Below, one piece after another: positions 1 to 13,700 of a stretch of DNA of 64,000 bases. The notes under the pieces are model-generated. The model was not told where the DNA came from. It worked only from the letters and a program-made list of their open reading frames with translations, and made no database searches. The first letter of the stretch is position 1. Every line of letters starts with the position of its first letter. This stretch comes from Progne subis subis (taxonomy: Eukaryota; Chordata; Aves; Passeriformes; Hirundinidae): positions 12,909,360 through 12,973,359 of the forward strand of contig JAKJHU010000030.1 of the NCBI GenBank assembly GCA_022316685.1. The letters run 5' to 3'. Made by a program: the position numbers and the translations under genes.

Positions 1-2500
1 GAACTGACTTAAGTCCATTATGTCTTCTGTGTGGGAATGGCTTCTTCTGCCTGTTGTACTTTGTGCTTTTTGGTGTCTGTGATGCTATGTCAAGTTTATT
101 TATTGGCATAGTATGAATTTCCAGTCTTCCTCAGGCTAGCAGTATTCTTTCTTGCCTGTGAACTGCAGTTGACTGGGCACTTTCCAGACAGGAAAGGCAG
201 CTCAGCTTTTGTTTTAACAGTGTCACAAGCTAAAAAGGCATGACTGAAGCAGTAACTCAGCAATTAAGAAATCCAGCCAGGTCCCCTTGAGCATTAAGCA
301 AAGCCAGACACCACTAGAAACACAGCAACTATTATGGCAGTGCCAGCAACTTGGCACAGACCAAAGGGAAGGAAGTACAGAAGAAAGAACCATAGGCAAT
401 TAAAGTAACTAGAACTTTAAGGTAATTACCCAGTCTGTAATACTGCCCAAAGCCAGGATAAAGGCTGCTATTCTTGTGAAAAGTGTCATCCAACATTTTA
501 CAGCCTGAAGTGGTCAGGACCCAGAGCCTCAGTGCTGGGATTCACCTGTAGGAGAGCACCCCAGCAGGGCACGAGTGACTCAGGGTGAAGAATGTCATCT
601 TCTGAATCATCTTCACTTCCTGTGGCACTTTGTTTTGTTTCCAGGATTCCCCTGGCTGTCTGATACTAGGTAGACAGTAAAATCTTAGGAAAACTGAGGA
701 TATCTAAGGTCTTGGACTGAATTTGTGCCCACTGCAATACAGTCAGTGTTGCTGGCTTTTCCTCCAAATTGAAGGTTTCTTTTAATTTTCTCTGGGCCTT
801 ATAAAGGTAAGAATGGTAGGTCTAATTTTAAAATATGCCCTTGTGTTTTTTAAGTATTGGCCAGCCTTCTGGTTCTGTAGTCATTTAAAAATTAGTCAGT
901 GTTTTCATTACAAACTCCTCTTTTGGGGATTTATCATTGCAACAAAAACATACTCATGGCACATATATACTCACACAAATTCTCTGGTGAAGGAAGCTGA
1001 ACTCAAGTGTCAAAATTTGCTGTATTAGTGCAGGATACAAGGAAAATTACAAAGAACTTGATTCTGAAATGAATGCAAAATACTTTGGTTTAAGTATCTG
1101 AGGAATTCTGTTGAGTTCCAGAGCTTTGTTTACATTGTTAATGAGCAATCACAGGGATCTGAGTAATTAATAGTTGTTAAAAACACTATTAATTAAGTAA
1201 TAAACAAATTAAATAAATAGACACCATAAATATGCCTTGCATTCATTCAAAGAAAAGCTGTATTTGTCTAGAAGAAAGGACATAGAAGAAAGCACATAGA
1301 GGAAAGGACAAAAATTACAATCTTAATAATAAAAATAGTGACATCTCAAAACACGTAATCAATTTTAGGTGCACTTTTTGCCTCTGCTCTTGTTCAGTTT
1401 AACTGTAAGAATCTCAAGCTGCTGAAAGAGGTTTGTCTCTTACCTTCTGAAGGTTTGATAATGCAGAGAATCTTATACATCTTCCTTCTGCCTGCTCATA
1501 ATATGTATCTTGCATAGACACAATAGGAAAAATTAGTATATATTACAGTATTGAAGGAAGACTGCTGTGTGATGAAGAGAAAACTAAATGATGTTTCAAT
1601 AGATTACTGATTCTTCTTCTAAGGCTAGAACTCTAATCCAGCATTCCTTCTCTATTCTTTCATCTTGTACCACACATGCCTGCTGAAGGGATTAAAGACA
1701 CAATTTGTAAGAGTTACTTTGAAGGATAAGGGAGGAATCTGGGTAAAGTCACATCTTTTTCACATATTTTGTACCAAGTCCCAGGAGCAGATGTATTCCC
1801 AAAACAACGGAGTGACGCACTTATTCTGCTGAAACAAGTAAAGTAGTTGAGAATAATCTGATGAACAAAAACGAGAAAAACCAAGCCAACATCCAGAAAA
1901 TCAAACCAAACCAACCTTCCTAACAATCTTCCCCATGGAGGTACTAAGCTGTTTCTTTGAAATTCAAATATATCAAAACGGTTATTTGGTCTGTAAGCAT
2001 TGTCAAGTGACATGCTGCTTCAGACACGAAAATGTTTTACTGTAAAATCTTTTGAAAATCAAGTCACTTTTAACCACTAGTTTAGAGTTACAAACAACTG
2101 GAACTCACATGCCTTTGGGCTCTTGCAATCAAAAAGCTTTTACTGAGAAAGGGTCAACACACTCAGACCCAGCAAAGCACTGCTGATACTTTGTCATATG
2201 GAGTCAGTAAGTTACAGTGAAGAAAAGCCATCTGGGAAGGGCTCTCTCTTAACAGTTCGACTGGATTTTGTGGAAGGATATTTGCCTTAAGAGTCCAACT
2301 CCACCCATTCACCTCCACTGGCACCACAATATGCAAAACATCAGAAAACGATTCTTTGTGAAAAAGGAAAATTAATTAGGACTGAAAATCATAATGTATT
2401 GTTATTATTAAATTGGCCTTAGGGGCAAATATCCACATGAAGAAAAAGTCGTAGGAAGGGGACAATTTGCCATAAATACTTACTTGCATTAACTAAGCAA
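1..2500. other. Intergenic, no gene seen
   Basis: AT-rich sequence with only short, unconvincing open frames and no repeat I can name. TNFRSF11B, the usual left neighbour of COLEC10, was looked for and not found. Confidence 0.6.
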
Positions 2501-2539
2501 AGCACTAAATGTCTGGGTCTGCTTGTGTCAGGCAGCAAG

Positions 2540-2690
2540 TCAGGGACAAATGACACCCTGGGGGCGTTTAAGAGGTGTGTGTCTGAATCTGGCACTGGGT
2601 GATATAATTTAGGGTTTGCACTTGCAGTGCTGGGTTCACAGTTGGACTGGATGATCTTCAAGGTTGCCTCCAACCTTGACTTTCTATGAA
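2540..2690 (+). mobile_element. CR1 3' end fragment
   Basis: TTGCAGTGCTGGGTTCACAG, GTTGGACTGGATGATCTTCA and TGCCTCCAACCTTGACTTTC match the end of an older CR1 subfamily. The left edge is unclear; similarity may start near 2500. Confidence 0.75.
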
Positions 2691-5600
2691 ATCCAAAATC
2701 AAGGAGTAGGTTTGCTAAGCCTCAGCTCAGAAGCCTGGTCTAAGACTCAAAATAAGGAAGTGTCTATAATACTTAGTCTTCTTATGTCTAAAGCTGTTTT
2801 TAAAGCTTCTTCATAATTTGATTTGGAGGCTGGATGGGTTATCTTCTTATTGATTTTAAAGTATCTGCCAATTTTCCTACAATCCTGCTCTACTGTTCAG
2901 TACAAAGGCTCGATTTCTGCTTACTTCCCACCTATTATTTGCTTTTCTCCTTCCCATGCCTTGGAGCTTATATTTGCCTTTGGTTTAGGGTCTCAAAAAG
3001 TGACAGGTACATATGAATGGATAACTGACCCACAAAGTGCAGCAATGCTGTATTGGTAATCACAGTCCATGCACATCATTGATCCTTTCGGGTTATTGGA
3101 TTCAGGGGGAGTTTTTGTACAACAGTCTGTGTTCAGTCTGGGCATGACTAAATGGGGAATGGCAGGCATGCAACATTGCAGAATGAAGGATTCTTGGGAA
3201 ACCCCAGGTTTGGTAGTTCCTTATTTCAAAGTGTTTATTTTGTAACCAGATCTAACTTCACGTGAATCAGGACCCAAGGGAGGAAAGAGTCCATGAAAAA
3301 GGCAACTGAAGATTGTAGCAGGGCACAAAACTACCTGGTTGGATTTCGACTGGGCAGATAGTCAAGTATCTGGCAATTCTCAGCTTCAGAGGACTTGATT
3401 TTACACCTAAAAAAGGTGTGAGTTTCAAGTGTATGTTGCTAATTTATTTTGTTTAAGAAAGTGCACTCTGTTCACATGAAACCACCTCTCCATCACCAGT
3501 GGGACATTGATGCTGACTGTGTGGATAGCTGCACAAAAGCCAGCTCTCCAAGCATTCATTTATACACTCAGCTACCAGACATACACACCTTATTTCCAGT
3601 GAAGAGCACTGAAGGAAAGGGGTGGAGAGGGCTCCTAAATTGTGGCAAAGGAGGGAGCTTTTCCCAGCCCCCATTCCCCAGAGAGCAGCTCCAGCATCTC
3701 TGTAACCTCTTCTGCTGTGCTGGCTGCAGTGAAGCCACACCAGTATTATCTTGTGGTGCTGGCAACCTGCCACAGCTTCCCTGAGATCAGATAGGGAGAG
3801 GCAGAAACATCTCTGGAAAAACAATTTTGCAAGACAAAAGGTATGTATTTCTTTTTACAGTAAAAGCTCATCCTTTTTGTCTTGCTACATAGACGTGTGC
3901 ACACTCTTCAACCACATTTCAAAGCCCTGCTGGAATCACCAAAGATGTTAAAACTTCTCGGAATGAAGTAACGAGAACATTTTATGCTGAAATGGGTCAA
4001 GGCTCCCAGGCATCCTCCCAGGCAGGAACAACTGCCTCCCTGATCATTAAAGCAATATAAGCTACAGACTACCACAGGATGGAGAAAGATTTCCTCCTTC
4101 CCTCTATACCCACGTATGAGTTGCAAGATGCTGGTCCAGATTATCCCAATAAAAGTGCTATCACTGTCAACAGGGTGAGAGGTATCCTCAGCAGGTTTCT
4201 TGTCTGGTCCTCCTGAATGAATCTGAATTTTAAATGTGCAAAATAAATGCTGAGTATCTGCCACAACTATTACAGGAAGAAAAAAAAAAGGGTAATGTCG
4301 CATAATAGCTCTTGTCTCTCTCAAAATGCTTTGATGTCAGGAAACAAAATATGCAAGTACTACTATTTTTCTAACTTATTTATATTTGGGGGTTGCCAGA
4401 GGAAGATCTTTTTTGCCTCCCAGACCACCACAAAGTTGAGACATGGGGAACAAGTGATCGTCCACATGACTCTTCAGTGAAAGTTCTGGATTTTCCAAAG
4501 GGCCGTTTACAGTTACATGTTTATTCATTTTTCCAGTCAGTGAGCATTACAAAAATAAAGGACAGAAAAACAGAGGTTATGCTAATAATTCCCAAATGAC
4601 TATCAAGAGCATGCAGTTTCAGTCTCTGATGGAGATGATAGCAGAGTTTCTCAGGAAGCAAAGGGAAGACACAGCCCAGCTTTGTGAAATTGCTTAGAAG
4701 CTAATAATTTGTAAAATTTGTCATAAGGTCATATCAACAATTGATTTTTAGGTGATTCTTTGAATTATTGGTAACATTTTTGTCATATTCTCTGGCAGAT
4801 ACCAACTGTAATAGTTGTAGTTAGGTAGTCAGGAATTTTCCATCAGAGCTAAAAAGCCCTGATGGTCAGCAAATACATCTATGACTTTAAAAAAAAATAA
4901 ACCTTTTTATTGAAGAAACAGTACCAAACTTCTGGTCATTTGACATTCAGAAACATTGTGTAGTTGAGATCTGACATTTTGACTGTTTTATTTTTATTGG
5001 ATTTTCTTTCTTACAAAAAAATCAAGTCAAATTGGAAAAATTCTGTGAATTTGACTAAATACAGAGAACATTGGCCCATTTTACTGCACTCCAACATGAT
5101 TCACTGAAATAATCCAATATGTTGCCTTGCTCCAGTAGAGGTGAAAGAAACTATACATTGCTTCCTCGTGGGGATGTTGACAATACATAAGCTGTTCATC
5201 TGCATTAAATATATCAACTCTTCTTTGTGATTTCACCCTTTTGGAAACATCTGAAACTTCTGAAGAGAACAATACAGACTGCTAAGCCATGCCAAAACAA
5301 AAGCTGCTATAGACAAAAAGTTGTACTGCTGGGCAAAAATGCAAAATTATCTTCAGAGACACCTTACTGCATAAGTGTAATTATCTTTATCATATAATTT
5401 CTCATGTGATTTCACCGTGCATTTTTTCTACTTTCCAAAGTAAGTGAAAAACAATCTCTTATAATGGAAAGACCTTTGATATGTCCATTCTTATGTTCTT
5501 CTACAAATGCATGTCCCAATTGTGAATTTATATCATTCTAGTGAAATGAACCTGGTGAAGTGGTGAAGTGGGCTCTTCATATTTAAACACTCATTTTTTC

Positions 5601-7007
5601 CATTCTATATTCACAAAGAATTTGGTACAAAACTTGATGAAGTTAATAGGAGTTTTTAATTCAGTTGCATTGAAAACATGCTGGAGAATCTCATTCCTGT
5701 TGTGTAGCTTCCCTTTATCTTTTCTCTTTACTCTATTTTTCTTCTTTCTAAAAATATATATATATATATTCTCTGTTGCTCTCATCTCTTCTGTATTTGC
5801 ATCAAGCATCCTTCCCAAACCTTGCCACACACCTATCAGGTATAACAAGGTCTGTCCAAAGATCTACCTGGCTCTCTGATTCTCATTCATGGTGTACTTT
5901 GTTTCTCGCCCATACAAGACTAAGTCAAATGCTTTGTGGAAATCTAATAGATCAACTCTCCACTCTGGAGTTATGAGATACAGCTAAAGGAAAAATACAG
6001 GCACAAATTCTGGACCTGAACTGTTCTTGGGAACAACTGCATAAGCAATACTGTGGCATTGTGCCAAAACTTCTTAGCTTTGCTGGATGTAGACTGACTC
6101 ACAGGATCATCTAAGCTGTCTCTAACCACTGCACTGGTTGATCTGCAAACCAAATTGTCTTCCCCTGCGTAATGGGGGATGACTCTTCCCTTTATCATGC
6201 AAATTGTCTGTGTCATCTAAAAGGTTATTTAGACAAAATGTTGAGCTTTTAACCTCAGATAAAGATATTTTCAAATATCTTAACTGTGTCCCGGCTTGAG
6301 ACTCTTTTTTTTCAAGAGAGACAAAATGGAACATCATGTGAGAGCAACCGAGGTCACTAGGAAAGCGAGACACCCCCAATTTCCTTGCCACTGTAGCCAT
6401 ATGAAAAGCAGAAAATGCTCTAAGCCCTGCTCAGCAGTAACAGAAACATCTCTATAATTGTTGATAAGAACAATATCTCAGCCACCTCTCTAAATGAACG
6501 ACAGAGTTAAGACAAGGCTCTAACTTAAATAGCTGTGGAGTTTGTCAAGATCACTATATCCTGCAGCAGGTTAAATCAGTGGGCCTTGGGACTATTACCT
6601 AACGGAAGTAGACCAATCATTGCTGTAGACTGAAAAACTGCAGTGGTAAGTGTTAACACTTCAGGAAGAAAGCTGCTCTCTAACTGCAATACATCATGAT
6701 ATAAATCAGCTTTTAGGAAAAAGGATGTAGAACTAGTTGGCATTTGGGCCTAAAATGGATAGAAAGTTATAAATTCTTCAAATACAATTGTTTATTTGAA
6801 TGGGTAAGCGTATTGAATATACTTTACTAAATATGCATTTCAGAATATCCAGCAGGTTACAAAACAATGGTAAGTAGCCATCAGAACAGGGTACTTGTAT
6901 TTTCACTCACTTGAAGTAGTAATATAGAGATGACACATCTTCCAATCATCACCAGCAGCCCTGAGCAGGAATCATTCCATGAAATTCCCAGGCTTATGTT
7001 TCATATG
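2691..7007. other. Intergenic, no gene seen
   Basis: The longest open frames (up to 138 codons, 3450-4324) overlap on opposite strands, lack family similarity and show no codon structure. There is a short AT dinucleotide run at 5753-5768. Nothing else stands out. Confidence 0.6.
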
Positions 7008-7597
7008 TGTGCTGATTTTGGCTGGGGTCGAGATAATTTTCTTCGCAGTGGCTGCTGTGGGGCTCTGCCTTGGATTTGTGCTGAACACAAAGTTGACAAT
7101 ATAGAGACGTTTTTGTTATTGCTGAGCAGGCTTGCACAGAGCCAAGGCCTTTTCTCCTTTTCTCAGGGCTATGGTGGGGAAGAGATTGGGGGTACCTGGG
7201 AGGTTGGGAGGAGACACAGCCAGGACAGGTGACCCAAACTGTCCTGAGGGAAATTCCAGGCCATATGACATCATGCTCAGGATACAAAGCTTTGAGGAAG
7301 CAGGAAGAGGGGGACTTTTGAGTGATGGTGTTTGTCATCCCAAGTCACCATGACATGGGATGGGGCCCTGCTCTCCTGGAGATGGCTGAACACCGGCCTG
7401 CCAGTGGGAAGCAGTGACTTAATTCCTTGTTTTGCTTCACTTTTTTACGGAGCTTTTGCTTTCCCTAATAAACTGTCTTTATCTCAACCCACAATTGTTC
7501 TGCCTTTTACTCAGCTCATTCTCTCTCCACTCCTGCTGGTGGGAGAGTGAGTTAGGAGCTGCCTGAGGCTTAGCTGCTGGCTGGGGTTAAACCACAA
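7008..7597 (+). mobile_element. ERVL-type solo LTR (about 590 bp)
   Basis: Starts TGTGCTGATTTTGGCTGG and ends GGGGTTAAACCACA. This matches the general form of a common avian ERV LTR, with the block CCAGGACAGGTGACCCAAACT, a CATATGACATCATGCTCAGG promoter-side block, and AATAAA near 7468 followed by TTATCTCAACCCA. No internal retroviral sequence follows. Class assignment (ERVL) is from memory of the family and is less certain than the LTR call. Confidence 0.75.
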
Positions 7598-7604
7598 TAA
7601 TAGG

Positions 7605-7790
7605 TGTGCTGGTTTTGACTGAGATAGAGGTAATTTTCTTCACAGTAGCTGATATGAGGCTGTGTTTTGGATTTGTGCTGGAAACATGTTGATAAGACAG
7701 GGATGTTTCAGTTACTGCTAGGCAGTGCTCACACAGTATCAAGGTGTTCTTTGCCTCTCACATCACCCCCACCACAACAGTAGGAAGCCA
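7605..7790 (+). mobile_element. Second, 3'-truncated copy of the same LTR family
   Basis: TGTGCTGGTTTTGACTGAG through TTGGATTTGTGCTGGAAACA repeats the first 180 bases of the LTR just upstream, on the same strand, only about 7 bases after the first one ends. It breaks off at a CACCCCCACC stretch. The two copies differ at many positions, so they are probably separate insertions and not a recent tandem duplication. Confidence 0.7.
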
Positions 7791-10700
7791 GCCTGTATCA
7801 CCATAATGATCCCTTCTGTTTTAAAAGCTCTGAATACTATACATAATCCCTGTAATTAATCTAGCTCCATAGGCTTCTGTTTACATGTCTGTTATTTTGG
7901 CTATGTGTATCAGAAGAAATAACTGGTTGCAGCCAGTCAGGGTTTATTGAAAGTAGGGAATTACTATTCAGAGTGAAGTCTGTTTCTAAAAAGCCTGCTG
8001 TATAAGCCTATGCTCATTGGAAACACCGAAGTTGATCTTGATGACACATCCTATTTGCTGAAAGTTTACGGTAGATTGACTCATGCAGTTTTATGTTGTG
8101 CTCAGTTCAAAACACTTTTTTTTCTTTTGGTTGAGTGGTAGCTGTTTCAGTGGTTACCTTTTGGTTTGATGGTTTGTTTTCATAGGGCAGAGAAAGTTTA
8201 CCCAAATTACGAGCAGTTGCCAGTATTGCCTGAAGAAAAATGTCATCTTGACATTGATTTCTTTGGGGAGTGAATCATGTAGCTATATAACTTTTAGCAG
8301 AGCTGTCTGTCTAGATTTGTGATCTTTTTCTTTCTTTTAGTACAAAGTTTGTCACTTGAAACAATGTGTGATGTCTCATCTTAAGCATATTTATAGTTTT
8401 CCCCCTGTTTACCAACAGTTTTGTTCTGTGTGTCATTTGTGTCTGGCATATGCATCATCGCTAGTTCCATTTCAGTATAGAAACCCATAATTTCACTTTA
8501 TATTTTGTCCATATGCATCATTTTTGTGGCTATGTTTTATCCATGATGGGGCATTACAAGGAGGCCTTCTTAATGATAGAAACCATAACGTGACTCAAAT
8601 ATAGCACAGTGTGGATAATTGCAGACAGGAGTTTAGGGGTATTTTTGGTTTTGACAATTAATGGCTGCCTACATGGAAGTTTTATTGAATTGTATCACAT
8701 AAAAAAACCACAAACAGAAAACCAGTGACACATTTCTTTGGAGAGCTCCCTTGAGCTCATTTAATCTAAAGAAAATCAAAATGGCCAAATCTTTAAATCA
8801 GCATAAACAGAAAACCTAAGTAATGAATACAGCTTGATGGATTTCTTCAAGCCAGATCCTGTTCACTTGACATCTTCCACTTATGAGGAAAGGACTGAGG
8901 AATCCCAGGAGTAGCAAAATCAAAGCAGCAGATGTTTCTAGTCTGGTTCTAATCTCATGTAATTAGAAAAACAGATAAATCATAACTTCTCACTCTCTCA
9001 TCCCTGCTTTCTTTTTAACATTGATAATTCCCTTCTTTCCTTATTCTATTACTGTGAGTCCCTGTTACTTACTATTTATTAAGTGGTGATTGATGCAAAT
9101 CTTCAGAGGTATAAAACCATTATGTTTGCCCTGATATTCAGGGGCTCTCATTAACAAATCTCATCTCTTGCCCTTTGTTTCCTTGAAAAAGGGCAACTCA
9201 GCATTCAGTTTCTGACTCCATGGCCTGCCCATCCCCCAGTGGAGCAGCACTCACTGGACATGTGTCTGTATGGCAGAGCACGACAGCAGGTACAATCATC
9301 TCATCTGAGGAAGTTGTCACTAGTTACTGATTCATTCGCCACCACAAATCCTTCTTGAAGTAAAACTTGAATATCTTCCTAGTGATAATTGGCAGTAATT
9401 CACTTTCAGATTGACTAAGGCTAGAAAAAAATTTTTTTTTTTTTTTTTTTAAGTTACTATTGAAAATAAGCCAGTTCCAGCTGGGGAACAAGCATAGGCA
9501 GCATTGAGCAGGATGCAAGGTAAAATCTATTTCCAGTGCTCATCTGTACCCTTGCGAAATTGGCTTCCCACCTCTGTGAGCAGGCACTGCGCCATCCTGC
9601 TGCATGGGTGCGAGGGTGGGCAGCCAAGCCATCGTGTGCACACACTGACTTTGGGCAGGAAGGGCACAAATCCAAGCTCAGGAATGTGGATGTAGCAGCA
9701 TAGCTGGAATACAAGCACAGATTCAACAGTAAATGTACCGTGTCAACAGCATGAATCTGGAATCACCTCTGATATCAGCCAAACAGCCTCCTTCTCTGTG
9801 TGAAACCATTTTCATTGCCAAGGGATCAAGACATACCCTGCACGAAAAAAGAAAAGAGGTGAAGAAGAAGAGCAGACAGATCTTTGTGATGGGTTGTATA
9901 TTCATGTTCTCCCTGCTCTTTGCACAGCCTTTTTGCTTTTGATTAGGTTGCTGGAAAGAGAACAACTGATCTGTGATGCAGCACTGTGGATGCTTTGCAT
10001 GGCAAACCTCTTCTGTGCTGTAAAGTCAAGGACCAGTTGAGAGGTAATCTCTTACCATTAACCCAACTGCTCACAAATTCAGGTTTCTTAACTACTTCTG
10101 GCTGGTAAGAACTTAAGAATGTGCTTTTAACTCCCTGAGGGTAAAACCTTTTTGCCACAGAACTATACAAGAACTTGCTAGGATCTACTCTTTGCTCCCA
10201 GCTCATGCTGCTCTGACCAAATTGCAAGCATCTAGCAGATTGTGGCAGTTTCCTGTCCCTTAGACTGAAAGTGACCCTGAAACCCATAAGAATAAAGTTG
10301 GAATCTCCACAACACTTGGCGAAATGACAGTGCTACATAATGTTTTACTGATGCTGTTGGACACAGTCCGACACTGTCTTTGGAACTGATTTAATCTTAC
10401 TTGTAAACACATAAATTCTTTTGAATGCTGTCATAAAATTCCATATATTAAACAAAACCATACCCCATCTTTTGGTGATGAGAATTACAGTGCTAATTTA
10501 TGAACCTTTCTTCTCTATCTGTACTTATATTGCTGCAGCCAGAGAGCAGGTAGATTAAAAAGCAAAGCATCCAAGTAGGCGTCACTTCCCATGTGGGGAT
10601 GAGGCAAACAAAATTTGAAGTCTAGGAGAATCCCAACTTAGGGAAAAATGCAGAAAGCTCTGTGGTTCTCCACGCTTCCACTGATGACAAAGTCATTACT

Positions 10701-13700
10701 ATTCGAAAATCTTTTTATAAACCCTGTAGCTCGTTTTTTTTCTTGCCAGAGATGGCTCAGGCGGCTCCTGCTCATTATTCCAAATGATGTGAATTACTCC
10801 AAATTGGTAGAAGTCACAGCAGTCCTTTTATCCAGTCTGCGCTAGTACTGTACTTTATATGTTAAACGACTATTAAACTAAAACCCAGCCACAAGGACAT
10901 CCCATTGTACACCTAAGCAAGTATCCACAATTCAGAGGCATGCATATGAATTGGGAAGTGGAATCCAGCCTTCCAGTTTCCCAATCACATGTCAGTCAAG
11001 TCACATGGTCCAGAGGTACTAGCAATAATCATCACCAAGTATGTTTTAATTTTTTAAATCTTTATTTTGAATTTAATTTAAAAAATACTTTAATTTTAAA
11101 ATCTTTCTTCATTACTCAAAACCTAAACTTGTAAAAAACTTAATTTATTAGCAGGTTAAAAAAAATATTAAAACAATGGACTTTTTGAGTATGACCTGGG
11201 TGAAAGACTTTTTCCTTTAGTTTTGTTATGCTGTCTAGTGGAAAATAAGTCACCACCATCACCCTGCCTCCTTTACACTTGCAAACAGTCTGGCAGACAA
11301 TAGCTAGGAAGAGGGGAGAATAAGGCTCAAAACTTTCTTTTTCTTGCCAGAAAGACACCCACACAGACATGAAGCCAATGTAACCACACATTACACAACA
11401 CTGTGTGTCCCCAAACAGCAGGGAAACAGCTTAGGACGTAAGATAGAGTTCAGTGGGCAGGACAGAGGTCTTGAGACACATTTGGTAGCAGGGTTCAGGC
11501 AGTGACCAAGGCCAGAAGCCTCTGGGCTTGGAGGGAGGTTTTCAAGCTTTGTCTGTTGTCCCACTCATTTTCCTCACATCCTTTCCCTCCCTTTTAGCTG
11601 GACCTTGCAGGGCAGGTAGCTGCCTCCTGGTTTGTCGGTGTTTCTTTTTGCAAACTGATGAAGAGCTAAAAGCCGTTTGGCTCTAGCTATCTTCAGAAGG
11701 TATGCAGCAGAGTTTGAACTGAAAAGGAAGGAAAAAAGAGTAAATTATTATAAATCCAGATGATCTGTATAGCAATAACTGATAAGGTTAACCTATAACA
11801 TGGGCAGTGCAAGACACATCAGCTGAATTCTAGGACCAGAAGAGTAAGATCAAGTAGGAATGGTAGAGCTTGAGGTTGGAAGGTTTTTTTGTTGCTCTGC
11901 ATGATAAACAGGTTTCATACAAAATCTAGATCAGCACATCACCTATGTACTACCTAGTCATTTTAGGGTTTTCTCCTGGACACAAGCCTAACCTCTGCCA
12001 TCTCCTGTCTGCCCCCATCACATGGCTTTTTCCAGGGCACCCCACACAGTTCACCGCTTCATGAAAGGGTTTCAGAGCATGCTGGAAAGCAAAGCTCAGC
12101 TTTGCCCTAATCCAAGGCATTGTACAAGGTTCTGTCAATTTGTGTTACAATGTCAGTGACTTTCCTGTTCTCTTAAGAAGTATTAAAGAGAGCAGAATTA
12201 ACCTTTTTCAGTTTGTCATGGCGGGGAGTATATCTATTCTCTTGGGGCAATTTGTGCACCACTTTGCCACTAATCCATACTATAAACTTGGAAAGCAGAC
12301 ACAAAATACTGCACACCAGTGCTATTTCAGTTCACAGCTGTGTGTCCAGGTCTGTTTCTAAATAGAAGTACTTTCATTAGCCATGCAATCCTCTGTTTAA
12401 TTGCTTACATGATTTTTATTTTTTTAAGAAAGGAGCCTCAAACCAGAATGGAAAGGGTATAACTAGGCAGGACAGAGTGTGATTCCAGGCAGAACATTAT
12501 ATTTGGTTCCTATTTCTGCAGCCCAAAATAACAACTCTCCAAAGAGGGATGTTTAAATTCCAGAGCCAGAAATGAGCTTCATAGCTCAAGACATGATGTG
12601 ATCTCTAGGAGGAGAGTGAAGAACTCTAAAAGACAGAAATGGCTGAGATAAGAATGTAAAAATCTGAGGCTGGGTACATGCCCATAATCTCTCATGTGTA
12701 AACAAACAGTTAAATTTATATCAGGGAGCAGCATGTTTAGTTTTCTGAAGAAGACATGTTTCCCAGAAGGAATTACATAAATATTTATGAAAATGAAGCA
12801 GGAAATATTTTCCCAGGGTAGGACATTGTTCAGCACTGCATCAGGTCAGTAGAAGCTGGGGTTTATTTTGTCATTCATCCCCTGGAACTGAATCATTGCC
12901 CTCCTGTTTGCAGAAATCTGTTCTGACACAGGAAGAGGCTGCACTTAGATAAACACTGTTACAAGCCACATTGAGTATTTCATTTCTATCACATTTCTGA
13001 ATACATATGTGAATGCCTTACATTTTTGGATAGCTTCTCTGAGTGATTGCATGGAAAACAATAGCAATAAATATCTGTCTTAGGACCATCTGAAAGTCTG
13101 GTGCCATTATGTCAAAGGTGTCTTCAGCAGAACTGAAAGCCTGCAAGCTAACAGACAGGGAAGCATTCTCAATCCAAGTGTTCACAATAAAAGTGTTTAT
13201 AAAACCTTCACTGTGAGCCAGGACATTCTTGCTAAGTGCAAAAGTTAGAAACAGAAAGTTGTAATGCAGTGCTACCTGAGTGAGCAGAAGTTACACACAA
13301 TTGAGGTCTGTTTACCAAATGGGGTACGGGGTTTAGTACTGCACCCCATAAAGCATCCAGCAACTCTCTGAATCTGTGGTCTGCAACCTGAGCTCCTTAT
13401 GAGATTTCAGTGCTGACCAGCTGGGCACCAGCTGCACCAGCCCCAAATCCCTCCTGTCTCACAGCAGATACATACAGCCGGAACCTGTGTCAGCTTTTCT
13501 ATTTAAGGGCTAAAAGCTGAGGAGAATAGAAGTGGGAAAGGAGAGGTAGGAGCATCCCAAGAAGGGGTTGTAGCTCTAGTGCAGACCTAAGGTTCTCCCA
13601 GAGTGCCATCCCTGTGTCAGACCAGAAAGAACTCACACCCATCCTCAAGGTGCCCAACTCAACAGAGAGCCAAACTCATCAGCAGGAAGCCAGAGAGATC

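Noticed and set aside
3449..3824. Overlapping 111- and 123-codon frames on both strands
   Set aside because: No family similarity, no splice or promoter context, and mirror open frames are common by chance.
7605..7779. Second LTR as an internally deleted element with target repeat ATAGG/GTAGG
   Set aside because: The CACCCCCACC end looks like the internal part of the LTR and not its 3' end, so the near-match repeat is probably chance.
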